From: Rhizobium sp. R711
GTDB lineage: Bacteria; Pseudomonadota; Alphaproteobacteria; Rhizobiales; Rhizobiaceae
DNA length: 64,000 nucleotides
NCBI RefSeq assembly: GCF_002211365.1
Contig: NZ_LOKZ01000015.1
Coordinates: 1 to 64,000, forward strand
Direction: 5' to 3'
This document shows, in pieces, positions 43,429 to 52,592 of the stretch; the first letter of the stretch is position 1, and each line of letters begins with the position of its first letter. Position numbers and translations under genes: made by a program. The notes beneath the pieces are model-generated. The model saw nothing but the letters and a program-made list of their open reading frames with translations, did not search any database and was not told the origin of the DNA.

Positions 43429-43899
43429 TCAGCCCTCATCGGGGATGAATTTGCCTTCGTAGCGTACGCGGAAATTGCGGCGCTGGAAGTCCTGCTGAAA
43501 ACATACAAAGATCAGTTCGATATCGGCCAGGTTGTCGCGCTTGTGGAGCAGGCTGAGCGTCACGACAATGACGCCAGCATAGCCACGCGTCAGTCTGAAC
43601 GCCGCATTGCGGATAGCGTTGGCCTCGGCATCCTGCCGATCGTCGCGCCGTTCGTAGATCACCCAGAAACGACAAATGTCCCAAGTCGAACGGAGGATCT
43701 CGGTGATCTCCGCCTGGAATTGTTCGGCATGCATGCCGGGCGACCAGGAGAGAGTCTTCTCACCTTCGTCTGCCACGACGTTGAGGTAGCCATCGTAATC
43801 GCCGGTCCGGGAGAGTGCGTTCTCGATCAGCTCAAATGCTGCGTTTTCGCCGATTACCGTCTTAAAGAGAATTGCCATCGAATCGCTATCGTTAATCAC
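43429..43899 (-). CDS. Hypothetical protein (156 aa)
   Basis: A soluble protein, not recognised. It contains AILFKTVIGENAAFELIENA, EKTLSWSPGMHAEQFQAEIT, RFWVIYERRDDRQDAEANAI and a hydrophobic VIVVTLSLL. The GTG start at 43899 and the ATG at 43878 both lack good ribosome sites. It is convergent with cpdR. Expression is not certain, but the composition is like real protein. Confidence 0.5.
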   Translation of the reverse strand: MINDSDSMAILFKTVIGENAAFELIENALSRTGDYDGYLNVVADEGEKTLSWSPGMHAEQFQAEITEILRSTWDICRFWVIYERRDDRQDAEANAIRNAAFRLTRGYAGVIVVTLSLLHKRDNLADIELIFVCFQQDFQRRNFRVRYEGKFIPDEG

Positions 43900-44050
43900 T
43901 TGCAGGGTGACAATACGAAGCTTTCGCCAGTCAGGGCTAGCCTCGGCGACGAAATTAGAAGCCTGGCGTCCGCCAGGTCATGTGCGCCCATGCCATCGTC
44001 CCCGGCAGATGGAGACGGTGGCGCAATCAGTAAAATCCAACCGTGGCCTG

Positions 44051-44383
44051 TCAATAGTCGGGGCAGGCGGGATTTATCGTAGTTCCGCTGTTTCCGCCCT
44101 GCGTCTGCAGCGTGCCGGGAATTGGCTTCGGAGGGCAGTTGACCGGTCGCCGCGCCGTCCTGCCATTAGACGAGATACTCCCCGTCGTCTCCATGCTGTA
44201 GGGAGCCGGTCTGTAGGCGTTTGAGTTCCACCCGCTTCGGCTCGATTCGTAGTGGTCGAAAGCAAGGGTCCTGCCCCCGCTGTTCGTTGTGGCAAAACCA
44301 CCGATATCCAATGCGTTTGCAGTGCCAGCAGCCATGCTGAATCCAAAAGCGACAGCTGCGATCAGCCTCAATTCCGCTTTCAT
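44051..44383 (-). CDS. Small secreted protein
   Basis: A protein of 110 residues with signal peptide (MKAELRLIAAVAFGFSMAAG, cleavage after ANA) and a Ser/Asn/Gly-rich mature part (GFATTNSGGRTLAFDHYESS, RPVNCPPKPIPGT, ending in ACPDY). Two cysteines. Start supported by GAGG. No family recognised. Confidence 0.6.
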   Translation of the reverse strand: MKAELRLIAAVAFGFSMAAGTANALDIGGFATTNSGGRTLAFDHYESSRSGWNSNAYRPAPYSMETTGSISSNGRTARRPVNCPPKPIPGTLQTQGGNSGTTINPACPDY

Positions 44384-44503
44384 GGAAGTACCCTCAACTC
44401 GTGCCCAAACGACGCGATCTCGCGTCACAGTAAACACATAGGCATCTAGGGCGTCGGGGCGGCGAATCTCACGGGATTGTGACCCGAATTGGCGCAACTG
44501 GGA

Positions 44504-47233
44504 CTACTGGATGTCCAGCAGGCGTTCTAGATAGCGTCGTTCGATTTCCTGCGGTGGGTTGTTGCCCAGCTTTTCGCGAATGGCGTCCAGGATTTCGCGG
44601 GCGCGCTGCACATCGATTTCATCAGGTACCTTTACCTGATCTCCGAAATCAGGTCCTTCGGCGCGGCGCGGACGGCCAAGCGGGTCGCGGCCGTTCTGGT
44701 TGCCTTGCCCGACCTGGCCCTGCTGACCCTGTCCCTGTTGGCCCTGCATGGCCTGCATCATCTGGTTCATCATGTCGCGTGCGCCCTGGCGCAACGCTTC
44801 CAACGCACGTCCTTGGCCCTGAATGGCTGGTTCGCCATGACCTTGACCGAGTTCGCGTCCGGCGCCTTCCATTTCGCGCTGGGCCTGGCCGAAGCCTGGG
44901 CCGGGCCTGATGCCCATGTCGCCTAGACCTTTTTGCAGCTCACCGAGCTGCTTGCCGAGTTCGTCCTGGCGTGAACGTAACTGCTTCAGGGCTTCGCGCA
45001 GCTGCTCGGCCGTCATCTCGTCGGACGGCGACTGACTTTGCTGGTTCTGACTTTGCTGGTTCTGGCCCTGCTGGTTGGGGTCCTGACCCTGGTCTTGCTG
45101 GCCCTGCTGCTGATCCTGCTGCATACCGTCGTTGTCCATCGGCATGTCGTCGAGCAAAGGATCGTTCATGCCCATGTTGGGATCGCCGCGCTGCATGCGG
45201 TCCTTCAACTGCTGATCCAGCTTGAAGGTTTCTTCCATCAGTTTCTGTTGGTCACGCAGGATCTGGCCGAGCTTGTCCATCTGCTGGCGCATCTGGCTGT
45301 TGTCCTGGCCCTGTTGTCCCTGCTGCGGTCTTCCGGCCTGCAGGTTGTTCATCATCCGTTGCAGCTCGGAAAGCATCTGCTGGGCCGCGTCCCGGTTGCC
45401 CGAGCGCGCCAGATTCTCGATCTGGTCCATCATCCGCTCCAGATCCTGCTGGCGAATGATGTTCTGGGCTTTCTGGTTCGGCTGCATCGGCGCATTCTGC
45501 ATGCGCTGCGCGAGCTCCTTCATATATTCCTGCATCGCCTTGCGCAGCTCGTCCATGAGCTTCTTGATTTCGGCATCAGGTGCGTTGCGCTGCAGGGCAT
45601 CCGCCAGATTCTGCTGGGCATTGCGTAGGTTGCGTTCCGCTTGCGAAAGATCGCCATCCTCCATGCCCACCGCGATGTCCCAGAGATAATCGGCGGTGTC
45701 CTTCATCGCATCTTCGCCCTTGGTGAGTTTCATGCGTGTCAGCGCCGATTCCAGCAGCAGGTAGTTTGTCAGGTTCGGAATCGTTTCTTCCGGGCGAATC
45801 GTAAGCGCCTCGTTGAGCGCGATCGCCTCCGGCATCTTCCGGGTATCCAGTGAGAAGACCTGCCGTTCCTCGGCGACGGCAGCAGCAAGAGGCTCGTTGA
45901 ATGGGCGGGCAGGCAGTGTCATCTCGTGCGGCGGGCTGCGACCGGTCTGGCCTGCGGCGTCCTTGGCGACAAGGGTAATGCGAACCCGCTTGCCCGAGAG
46001 CGGGTGCTCGGTGAGGTTCTTGCTTGTCACCCCTTTGGCGTCGCGTGAATTGCGGCGAGGGATGTCCAGGCGGAAGTCCGGTAGCGGGTAGAGCGGCGTT
46101 GCGGCCGGGTCGGAGTCGACGGGAACGATCTCGGCGCGCGCTTCCTGCACGCCGTAATCGTCCTTGACGAAAAAGCCGATTTCAAGCGCGCCGTTGACCG
46201 TTGGCTTCGGCATTCCATTGAAGGCGATCTCCGGCGCCTTATCGGAAATGACGTCGAAGCTCCATATACGTCCGTTGACCTCGAGCCTGCCGTTTTCCTC
46301 GAGTTTCACCAAGTGCGTGGTGGCCGACAGAGCGACGTTGGTTGCAGTCGCGCCTTCAGCCTGCGGCGTCGCGGGCTGTTTGGCCACTTCCTGGGGCGCG
46401 ATATCCTGCGCTTCGCCATTCTCATGCCGGAAGACGACCTTCTCGGCTGTTTTGCCGCCGCTGACCCGAACTGTGAGGTTCGAGAGTTCGGGAACGCGGA
46501 TCGGTCCCTGCTCGGTGCCGTTTGCCGTCAAGTAGATCGGAGCGCGGCCGGTGTAGGAGGGTGGCGTGACCCAGGCATCGATCCGCACGGCAGGATCACT
46601 TGCCTGCGGTGTCGGTCGCGGCTGCAGCGCATCTGAAATCGAGCCGCCGCTCGCCGACAGCGAATAGGCAAAAGCCATCGCCACAAGCAAAGCCGGAACA
46701 GCGCGCAGCGCCAGCCGGTCGTGGGAGGCGATGTCGGGGCGGGGGAAACCGGTATCGAGCGCCGCGATCTTCTCCGCCATCCGCGTCTGGTGCTCACGCC
46801 AGAGGGCGCGAGCGAAGGGCGTATCGGTTGCGGGCTCGTCTTCCTGAACGGCAACAGGCTGATGCTGCAGGCCGTTGCGCTGTTCAAGCAGCCGATCGGC
46901 GGCGGCTACGTCTGGCCAATAAAGTCGGCGAAGGGGAAGGAGCGCAGCGACGAAGGCAACCGCGAAGCCAATCAGCAGTGCCAGGCGAAGCCAGTCCGGC
47001 GTGTAGCGGAAGACGCCGAACCAGGATGCCGCGAGATAAAGCGCAACGACCGAGAGAATCGGCAACAGCAGTGGCAGGATCTGCTCGGACAGCAGGACAA
47101 GGCGCGCCAGAAAGCGCTTTGCCGCGACCAGCCGTGCCAAGGACGGCTTCAGGGCAAATGCACCGTGTTTCTCCCTGCTGGAGCTCTTATTCAATCCGGT
47201 CTCCGCGAGCTGGCTTTCGAAGGCAGAGTGCAC
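44504..47233 (-). CDS. TIGR02302-family (DUF4175) large membrane protein
   Basis: A protein of 909 residues. Two or three membrane helices lie in the first ~190 residues (ILPLLLPILSVVALYLAASW, ALLIGFAVAFVAALLPL), then a beta-rich periplasmic part (~200-450) and a long Gln/Met/Asn-rich helical region (~540-840; runs such as QQDQGQDPNQQGQNQQSQ), ending RRYLERLLDIQ. This is the rhizobial TIGR02302 protein of unknown function. The GTG start lacks a strong ribosome site. It is on the same strand as lysA, downstream of it. Confidence 0.88.
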   Translation of the reverse strand: MHSAFESQLAETGLNKSSSREKHGAFALKPSLARLVAAKRFLARLVLLSEQILPLLLPILSVVALYLAASWFGVFRYTPDWLRLALLIGFAVAFVAALLPLRRLYWPDVAAADRLLEQRNGLQHQPVAVQEDEPATDTPFARALWREHQTRMAEKIAALDTGFPRPDIASHDRLALRAVPALLVAMAFAYSLSASGGSISDALQPRPTPQASDPAVRIDAWVTPPSYTGRAPIYLTANGTEQGPIRVPELSNLTVRVSGGKTAEKVVFRHENGEAQDIAPQEVAKQPATPQAEGATATNVALSATTHLVKLEENGRLEVNGRIWSFDVISDKAPEIAFNGMPKPTVNGALEIGFFVKDDYGVQEARAEIVPVDSDPAATPLYPLPDFRLDIPRRNSRDAKGVTSKNLTEHPLSGKRVRITLVAKDAAGQTGRSPPHEMTLPARPFNEPLAAAVAEERQVFSLDTRKMPEAIALNEALTIRPEETIPNLTNYLLLESALTRMKLTKGEDAMKDTADYLWDIAVGMEDGDLSQAERNLRNAQQNLADALQRNAPDAEIKKLMDELRKAMQEYMKELAQRMQNAPMQPNQKAQNIIRQQDLERMMDQIENLARSGNRDAAQQMLSELQRMMNNLQAGRPQQGQQGQDNSQMRQQMDKLGQILRDQQKLMEETFKLDQQLKDRMQRGDPNMGMNDPLLDDMPMDNDGMQQDQQQGQQDQGQDPNQQGQNQQSQNQQSQSPSDEMTAEQLREALKQLRSRQDELGKQLGELQKGLGDMGIRPGPGFGQAQREMEGAGRELGQGHGEPAIQGQGRALEALRQGARDMMNQMMQAMQGQQGQGQQGQVGQGNQNGRDPLGRPRRAEGPDFGDQVKVPDEIDVQRAREILDAIREKLGNNPPQEIERRYLERLLDIQ

Positions 47234-47366
47234 CTACGGCGATCGCCGGGGCAGTTCGCTCTCCGCCAAGGATAACATTCTTTGTGGCGAAGGCGAGGGC
47301 AAGCGCCGTTCAATGCCGGTTTTTCACGGTTCTTCGCCAAAAAGTGATGCTTTCCCGGGCGCCGGA

Positions 47367-48635
47367 TCAATCCAGCCAGGCGGGCGCGGAATCGAGGCCG
47401 ATCAGCTCTTCATAGGTGCCGCGCGGACGAATCGCGTGGAAATCGCTGCCCTTGACGAGCACTTCGGGAACCAGAAGACGGCTGTTGTAAGTGCCGGCCT
47501 GGACCGCTCCATAGGCGCCGGCGGAAGAGACGGCGAAGAGATCGCCAGGCTTCGGCATCGCCATCTCGCGGTCGAGCGCCAGGAAATCGCCGGTTTCGCA
47601 GACGGGGCCGACGACATCAGCCTTGATGCGCGGCGCGTTCGCCGCCGAGATCACGACGGGGCGGATTTCATGGTGTGCGTCGTAAAGGGTCGGTCGGATC
47701 AGGTCATTCATCGCGCCGTCGACGATGACGAAGGTCTTCTCGCCGCCATCCTTCACATAGATCACTTCGGTCACCAGGATGCCCGCATTGCCGACGATCA
47801 GCCGGCCAGGCTCGGTAACGATCTTGCAGTTCAACTCGCGCAGCTGGCTTTTGACGATGTTGGCGTAGGCATCGGGCAGCGGTGGCGGGTTGTTATCCTC
47901 CTTGTAGGGGATGCCGAGACCGCCGCCGATATCGACGTGGTGGATGTCGTGGCCATCGGCGCGAAGCGTGCCGACCAGCTCGCGCAGCAGCTTGAAGGCG
48001 TCTTCGAATGGCTGCAGTTCGGTGATCTGGCTGCCGATATGCATATCGATGCCGGTCACTTCGATGCCGGGCAGGGTTGCGGCGCGGGCATAGACGGCGC
48101 GGGCACGCTCCCAGGAAATGCCGAACTTGTTTTCCTTCTTGCCGGTCGAGATCTTCGCATGCGTCCTGGCGTCGACATCGGGATTGATGCGGAAGGAGAC
48201 GGGTGCTCGTCTGCCTGCCTTGATGGCGCGCTGGTTGAGGATCTCGAGTTCCGGCTCGGACTCGACGTTGAAGCAATAGATGCCGGCCTCAAGCGCAAAG
48301 TCCATTTCGCGCGGTGTCTTGCCGACGCCGGAGAACATGATGCGCGATGCTGGGATGCCGGCGGCGAGTGCGCGGCGCAGCTCGCCTTCAGAGACGACGT
48401 CGATGCCGGCGCCGAGATTGCCGAGCGTCTTCAGCACTGCCTGATTGGAATTCGCCTTCATGGCGTAGCAGACCATTGCATCGACATCGTTGAACGCCGC
48501 TGCAAAGACCTTGTAGTGGCGCTCAAGCGTCGCCGTCGAATAGACATAAAAGGGCGTGCCGACGGCCTTGGCGATCTCCGGAACGGGAACGTTTTCGGCG
48601 TAGAGGATGCCGTCGCGGTACTCAAAATGGTTCAC
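47367..48635 (-). CDS. lysA: Diaminopimelate decarboxylase
   Basis: A PLP barrel enzyme of 422 residues making L-lysine from meso-DAP. MVCYAMKANSNQAVL holds the PLP lysine; HIGSQITELQPF, DIGGGLGIPY, EPGRLIVGNAG, VGPVCETGDFLA and the final Ala-Gly-AYG block are present. GTG start, 12 bases after lptM on the same strand. Confidence 0.96.
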   Translation of the reverse strand: MNHFEYRDGILYAENVPVPEIAKAVGTPFYVYSTATLERHYKVFAAAFNDVDAMVCYAMKANSNQAVLKTLGNLGAGIDVVSEGELRRALAAGIPASRIMFSGVGKTPREMDFALEAGIYCFNVESEPELEILNQRAIKAGRRAPVSFRINPDVDARTHAKISTGKKENKFGISWERARAVYARAATLPGIEVTGIDMHIGSQITELQPFEDAFKLLRELVGTLRADGHDIHHVDIGGGLGIPYKEDNNPPPLPDAYANIVKSQLRELNCKIVTEPGRLIVGNAGILVTEVIYVKDGGEKTFVIVDGAMNDLIRPTLYDAHHEIRPVVISAANAPRIKADVVGPVCETGDFLALDREMAMPKPGDLFAVSSAGAYGAVQAGTYNSRLLVPEVLVKGSDFHAIRPRGTYEELIGLDSAPAWLD

Positions 48636-48647
48636 GTCGGTTGTCTC

Positions 48648-48842
48648 TTAGAGAAGCGGATCGAGGATGAAGGGCCGGTCGACGGTGCCGGGCTGTTTCG
48701 TCGGCTTCGACGAATCTCCGCCCTTCGTCGCGTTCGCGCTCGGTGGATCGAGATCGCCTTTACGCCCGCACCCGGCGACGGCAAGGCCGATCACGGCGAA
48801 AACAACCGTCAGGCGGGCGATCTGCGGCAAGCTCTTCTGCAT
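48648..48842 (-). CDS. lptM: LptM (YifL)-type small lipoprotein
   Basis: A protein of 64 residues: signal sequence with lipobox LAVAGC, followed by GRKGDLDPPS, the conserved N-terminus of mature LptM. LptM helps LptD oxidative maturation at the outer membrane. The first in-frame start is at 48866, but AGAGGAAT precedes the ATG at 48842. Between argH and lysA, as is common in Proteobacteria. Confidence 0.87.
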   Translation of the reverse strand: MQKSLPQIARLTVVFAVIGLAVAGCGRKGDLDPPSANATKGGDSSKPTKQPGTVDRPFILDPLL

Positions 48843-48921
48843 GGAATTCCTCTTGGGAAGCGGCACTGGTGGACATCTTCATATCGAAGTTTATCCAGCT
48901 TGTGCACCCTGATTGTTGAGG

Positions 48922-50322
48922 TCAGTTGCGGGCGCGCCAGTAGGCGATCTGCTTGCGCACTTCCGAAGGTGCGGTGCCACCGAAGCTCTTGCGGCTTGCA
49001 ACCGATGCCTCGACCGTCAGCACGTCGTAGACCTTGTCCGTGATCGCGGCATTGATCGCCTGCAGGTCGGCAAGCGACAGTTCGGCGAGATCGCAGCCCT
49101 TGCTCTCGGCAAGCGCCACGGCACGGCCAGTCACGTGATGGGCGTCGCGGAACGGCAAGCCGGCTTCCCGCACCAGCCAGTCTGCAAGATCGGTTGCCGT
49201 CGAATAGCCGGAGCCGGCGGCAGCCTTCATCCGCGCGGTGTTAACCGTCATGTCGCGCACCATGCCGGTCATGGCCGATATCGCCAACTCGAGGCTCTCG
49301 GCCGCGTCGAAGACTTGTTCCTTGTCTTCCTGCATGTCCTTGGAATAGGCGAGCGGCAGGCCCTTCATGATGGTCAGCAGCGCGATCAGCGAGCCGTTGA
49401 TACGCCCGGTCTTGGCGCGCACCAATTCGGCGGCGTCCGGGTTCTTCTTCTGCGGCATGATCGAGGAGCCGGTGGAGAAGGCGTCCGACAGGCGCACAAA
49501 GCCGAACTGCGGCGTCGACCAGATGACGATCTCTTCGGCCAGCCGCGACAGGTGCATGCCTGTTATCGCAGCGATCGCCAGGAACTCGATGGCGAAATCG
49601 CGGTCCGAGACGGTGTCGATCGAGTTGCGGGTCGGCTCGCGGAAGCCGAGCGCCTTCGCGGTCATGTGGCGGTCGATCGGATAGCCGGTGCCGGCAAGGG
49701 CGGCGGCGCCGATCGGGCTCTCGTCCAGATGCTCGATCGCGTGGCGCACTCGCGAACGATCACGACCGAACATTTCGACATAGGCCATGCAATGATGACC
49801 GAAGGTGACGGGCTGTGCCGTCTGCAGGTGCGTGAAGCCCGGCATGACGGTGTCCGCATGCTCTTCGGCGCGGTCGAGGAAGGCTGCGATCAGGTTGGTC
49901 AGCAGCTGCTCGGTCTTCTGCAGCTCTTCCTTGACCCAGAGGCGGAAGTCGAGCGCCACCTGGTCGTTGCGCGAACGGGCGGTGTGGAGCCTGCCGGCGG
50001 CCGGGCCGATAAGCGTCGCAAGGCGGGCTTCGACGTTCATGTGAATGTCTTCGAGCTTGCGGGAGAACTCGAAATTGCCGCTTTCGATCTCTGACAGGAT
50101 CGTGTTTAGCCCTTGGACGATCTTGTCCTTATCATCGGCCTCGATGATGCCCTGGTGGGCGAGCATGGTGGCGTGAGCGATCGAGCCACGGATGTCCTGG
50201 GCAAACAGCTTCTTGTCGAAACCGATCGAGGCATTTATCTCCTCCATGATCGCATCTGGGCCGGAAGCGAAACGTCCGCCCCACATCTGGTTGGAGGATT
50301 TGGTGTCCGTGCTGTCGGCCAT
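48922..50322 (-). CDS. argH: Argininosuccinate lyase
   Basis: A protein of 466 residues, final step of arginine synthesis. [20 protein letters not shown] start, [36 protein letters not shown], and the fumarase/lyase signature [15 protein letters not shown]. The start at 50322 gives the family length and has AAGGCAGG upstream. Divergent from tlpA. Confidence 0.97.
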   Translation of the reverse strand: MADSTDTKSSNQMWGGRFASGPDAIMEEINASIGFDKKLFAQDIRGSIAHATMLAHQGIIEADDKDKIVQGLNTILSEIESGNFEFSRKLEDIHMNVEARLATLIGPAAGRLHTARSRNDQVALDFRLWVKEELQKTEQLLTNLIAAFLDRAEEHADTVMPGFTHLQTAQPVTFGHHCMAYVEMFGRDRSRVRHAIEHLDESPIGAAALAGTGYPIDRHMTAKALGFREPTRNSIDTVSDRDFAIEFLAIAAITGMHLSRLAEEIVIWSTPQFGFVRLSDAFSTGSSIMPQKKNPDAAELVRAKTGRINGSLIALLTIMKGLPLAYSKDMQEDKEQVFDAAESLELAISAMTGMVRDMTVNTARMKAAAGSGYSTATDLADWLVREAGLPFRDAHHVTGRAVALAESKGCDLAELSLADLQAINAAITDKVYDVLTVEASVASRKSFGGTAPSEVRKQIAYWRARN

Positions 50323-50363
50323 GACGATGCCTGCCTTGAAGAACGCGTGTTTCGGAGAATGAA

Positions 50364-51026
50364 ATGACGACAAGAACGCCCCTGCGCCTGCCATCCCTGA
50401 AGCTGATCGGGATCGCGGCCGTCGCAGGCATTATTGCCGGTGCGGCAGCGGTTTACATCAGGGAAGCCGGGTCTGGCAATGGCGGGACGCAAACGGCGTC
50501 GGGCGAATGCGCGGCGGCAAAAGAGACCGCCACGAGGATTGCGCCACTGCTCAAGGGACAGGTGGCGGCGATGGTTGCTCCTGATGAGCACCGCAGGCTC
50601 ACCACCGTTGCCTTCAAGGGCGCCGACGGCAAGCCGATGACGCTCGACAGTTTTTCCGGCAAGACCGTGCTCTTCAATCTCTGGGCAACCTGGTGCGTAC
50701 CGTGCCGCGAGGAAATGCCGGCGCTGAACGCGCTGGAGAAGGAGTTGGGCAGCGACAGGTTCCAGGTCGTGCCGGTCAACATCGATACCGGCGACGACGA
50801 GAAGCCGAAGGCCTTCCTCAACGAAATCGGTGTCGATGCGCTGCAGCTCTACCGCGACAACACGATCGAAGTGTTCAACAGCCTGAAAAAGGAAGGCCTT
50901 GCCTTTGGCCTGCCCGTCACGCTTCTGATCGACGGCAAGGGCTGCCTGATCTCCGCCATGAACGGCCCGGCCGCCTGGGACAGCGACGACGCCAGGGCGC
51001 TGATCAAGGGCGCGGTGGGGTCGTAG
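50364..51026 (+). CDS. tlpA: TlpA-type thiol:disulfide reductase
   Basis: A protein of 220 residues: N-terminal membrane anchor ([19 protein letters not shown]), then a periplasmic thioredoxin domain with WCVPC (110-114), [11 protein letters not shown] and [15 protein letters not shown] (cis-Pro). TlpA reduces cytochrome-oxidase assembly factors. Extra cysteines at ~49 and ~195 are typical. Start has GGAG upstream; the gene is divergent from argH. Confidence 0.93.
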   Translation: MTTRTPLRLPSLKLIGIAAVAGIIAGAAAVYIREAGSGNGGTQTASGECAAAKETATRIAPLLKGQVAAMVAPDEHRRLTTVAFKGADGKPMTLDSFSGKTVLFNLWATWCVPCREEMPALNALEKELGSDRFQVVPVNIDTGDDEKPKAFLNEIGVDALQLYRDNTIEVFNSLKKEGLAFGLPVTLLIDGKGCLISAMNGPAAWDSDDARALIKGAVGS

Positions 51027-51042
51027 CCGGCAAGGCGTGCTG

Positions 51043-51114
51043 TGACCGATGCGATCATCGGTCAGTGTCGCCTATCGGCGGCCCAAACCAGCCATTCGGC
51101 TGGAGTCGGCCGCC
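51043..51114 (+). terminator. Tandem hairpins after tlpA
   Basis: First hairpin: TGACCGATG (51043-51051) with CATCGGTCA (51056-51064), 4-base loop. Second, nested: GGCGGCC (51077-51083) with GGCCGCC (51108-51114), and inner CCAGCC (51088-51093) with GGCTGG (51098-51103); a weak T-run (GTTTT) follows at ~51121. Confidence 0.6.
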
Positions 51115-51225
51115 TGTCGCCGTTTTGCCCGTGAGTTCCTCGACAGAAACTGTCTTGAAAAGTTCGCGAGCAGAGCTTGTCGCGAATGGTCGGAATTTTT
51201 GTGAGAGATTGCGGCTTTGACAAAA

Positions 51226-51274
51226 TAGGTCAATTGTCCTAGTGATGCTTCATCAAACTAGGACAACTGACCTA
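51226..51274. promoter_or_regulatory. Paired operators and promoter of the TetR-type gene
   Basis: TAGGTCAATTGTCCTA (51226-51241) and TAGGACAACTGACCTA (51259-51274) are reverse complements of each other except for one base, and each is itself a near-palindrome. TTGACA (51217-51222) and TAGTGA (51240-51245), 17 bases apart, form a plausible promoter that overlaps the first copy; the second copy ends one base before the ATG. Auto-repression by the TetR protein is the natural reading. Confidence 0.7.
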
Positions 51275-51275
51275 A

Positions 51276-51857
51276 ATGCCGGCGTCATCTACTCGTGAAT
51301 TGATAATCGAAGCGGCCGACTCGCTCTTTTACGAGGGTGGATTCGAGGCGACGTCATTTGCCGACATCGCAGCCGCCGTAAGCATCTCGCGCGGCAATTT
51401 CTATCACCATTTCAAGACCAAAGACGCAATATTAGACGCCGTGATCACGCGCCGCATGGAGAGGACGCGCGCGATGCTCGATGGTTGGCAAGCCGATGGC
51501 GAAGGCCCGCGCGAGCGCATCTTATCCTTCATTCATATGCTGATCGCCAACCGGGCGAAGATCATGGCATTTGGTTGCCCTGTCGGCACACTCTCCTCTG
51601 AACTCGCCAAGCTCGATCATGTCGCGCAAGGCCGCGCGGCCGAAATCCTGATGCTATTCCGCGACTGGCTCGCCGGGCAGTTCCGCGCATTTGGCGCCGG
51701 CGATCAAGCCGAGACGCTGGCACTGCATCTTCTGACATGGTCGCAAGGGGTGGCAGTCATGGCCACGGCGCTCCGCGACGAATCGTTCATCCGCAGCGAA
51801 GTCGCCCGTATCGAACACTGGCTGGCAACCTTGCCGGACCTTCCCTCTCCAAACTGA
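51276..51857 (+). CDS. TetR-family regulator
   Basis: A protein of 193 residues: HTH at ~10-55 (ELIIEAADSLFYEGGFEATS, FADIAAAVSISRGNFYHHFK), then a helical ligand domain. The HTH and FYHHF are standard for the family. No ligand can be predicted. Just 13 bases precede the YciI-like gene, so the three genes TetR-YciI-tag likely formed one unit. Confidence 0.92.
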   Translation: MPASSTRELIIEAADSLFYEGGFEATSFADIAAAVSISRGNFYHHFKTKDAILDAVITRRMERTRAMLDGWQADGEGPRERILSFIHMLIANRAKIMAFGCPVGTLSSELAKLDHVAQGRAAEILMLFRDWLAGQFRAFGAGDQAETLALHLLTWSQGVAVMATALRDESFIRSEVARIEHWLATLPDLPSPN

Positions 51858-51870
51858 CCAAGGAGCGCCG

Positions 51871-52164
51871 ATGCTTGTCACATTCCTGAAATTTGCCGAC
51901 AACCGTGCCGCCGCGGCCGAGTTCATGGCGGCCCACAACGACTGGATCGCGCGGGGCTTTGCGGATGGCGTGTTCCTCTGCGTCGGCTCGCTTCAAACAG
52001 CCGCCGGGGGTGCTATCTTCGCCAACGGCGAAAGCCGGGCCGACCACGACGCACGTATCGCCGCCGACCCTTTCGTCGCGCAGGGGATCGTAACCGCCGA
52101 AACCTTTGAGATTGACCCGAAGCGGACCATTGCCGCGCTGGATTTCGTGGAGATGCCAGCATGA
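51871..52164 (+). CDS. YciI-like protein
   Basis: A protein of 97 residues with the YciI/dimeric ferredoxin-like fold (MLVTFLKFADNRAAAAEFMA, HNDWIARGFADGVFLCVGSL, DPFVAQGIVTAETFEI). The family has members with dehydratase or halide-displacement roles, not assignable here. The stop overlaps the ATG of the tag remnant. Confidence 0.85.
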   Translation: MLVTFLKFADNRAAAAEFMAAHNDWIARGFADGVFLCVGSLQTAAGGAIFANGESRADHDARIAADPFVAQGIVTAETFEIDPKRTIAALDFVEMPA

Positions 52165-52391
52165 GCCCGACTGTCCCTGGCCCGGATGGACGCCCTCGCT
52201 GCCGCTGGTGTGCCGCCGCGCCCGAATTCTTCGCCTACCATGTGAGGTTTGGCATTTTCGTGGGCTCTCCGGAGCGATGGTTTGGACACCGCAGGCGGAT
52301 GCGCCATGCGGAGGGGAAGCCGCGGCCGGCTCGTGAGCGTCGACAACCTGGAGTGCGTGCTCGAAATAGATCGTGCGACCAGCGATATTGA
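52161..52391 (+). pseudogene. Truncated DNA-3-methyladenine glycosylase I (tag) remnant
   Basis: The first ~27 codons read MSPTVPGPDGRPRCRWCAAA and PEFFAYH, the zinc-binding N-terminus of Tag (normal continuation is AYHDxEWG). From 52242 on the similarity ends: no helix-hairpin-helix or catalytic residues follow, and the frame stops at 52391. The full gene needs ~190 codons, so it is broken. The ATG overlaps the YciI stop (ATGA). A separate AlkA-type glycosylase is at 60.4 kb. Confidence 0.65.
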
Positions 52392-52592
52392 AGGCTCATT
52401 GCCGACCCGGTCGTGCGGCGCTAGATTGTGAAGGAGACGCCACCGCGCGCTTGGCGATAAGTTGGAGCGGCAACCACATTGATGCCCAAGGGACGGCGTC
52501 TCCCAAGCTTTTGAAGCTCGCTCGGCTCGGGGAGCAGGCGAGCACTACAGAACGCAATTCAGTCTATTGGTGCGACAGCGTAGGAGGCGTTA
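52242..52592. other. Region after the tag break, no gene seen
   Basis: About 350 bases where three short frames overlap (one ending at 52336, one 52249-52431) but none has a ribosome site or recognisable product. I see no insertion-sequence ends or repeats. Probably decay of the tag gene or sequence replaced it. Confidence 0.45.

Noticed and set aside
47313..49043. 576-codon plus-strand frame
   Set aside because: Antisense of lysA and part of argH; composition is that of a shadow frame. lysA is complete with catalytic residues.
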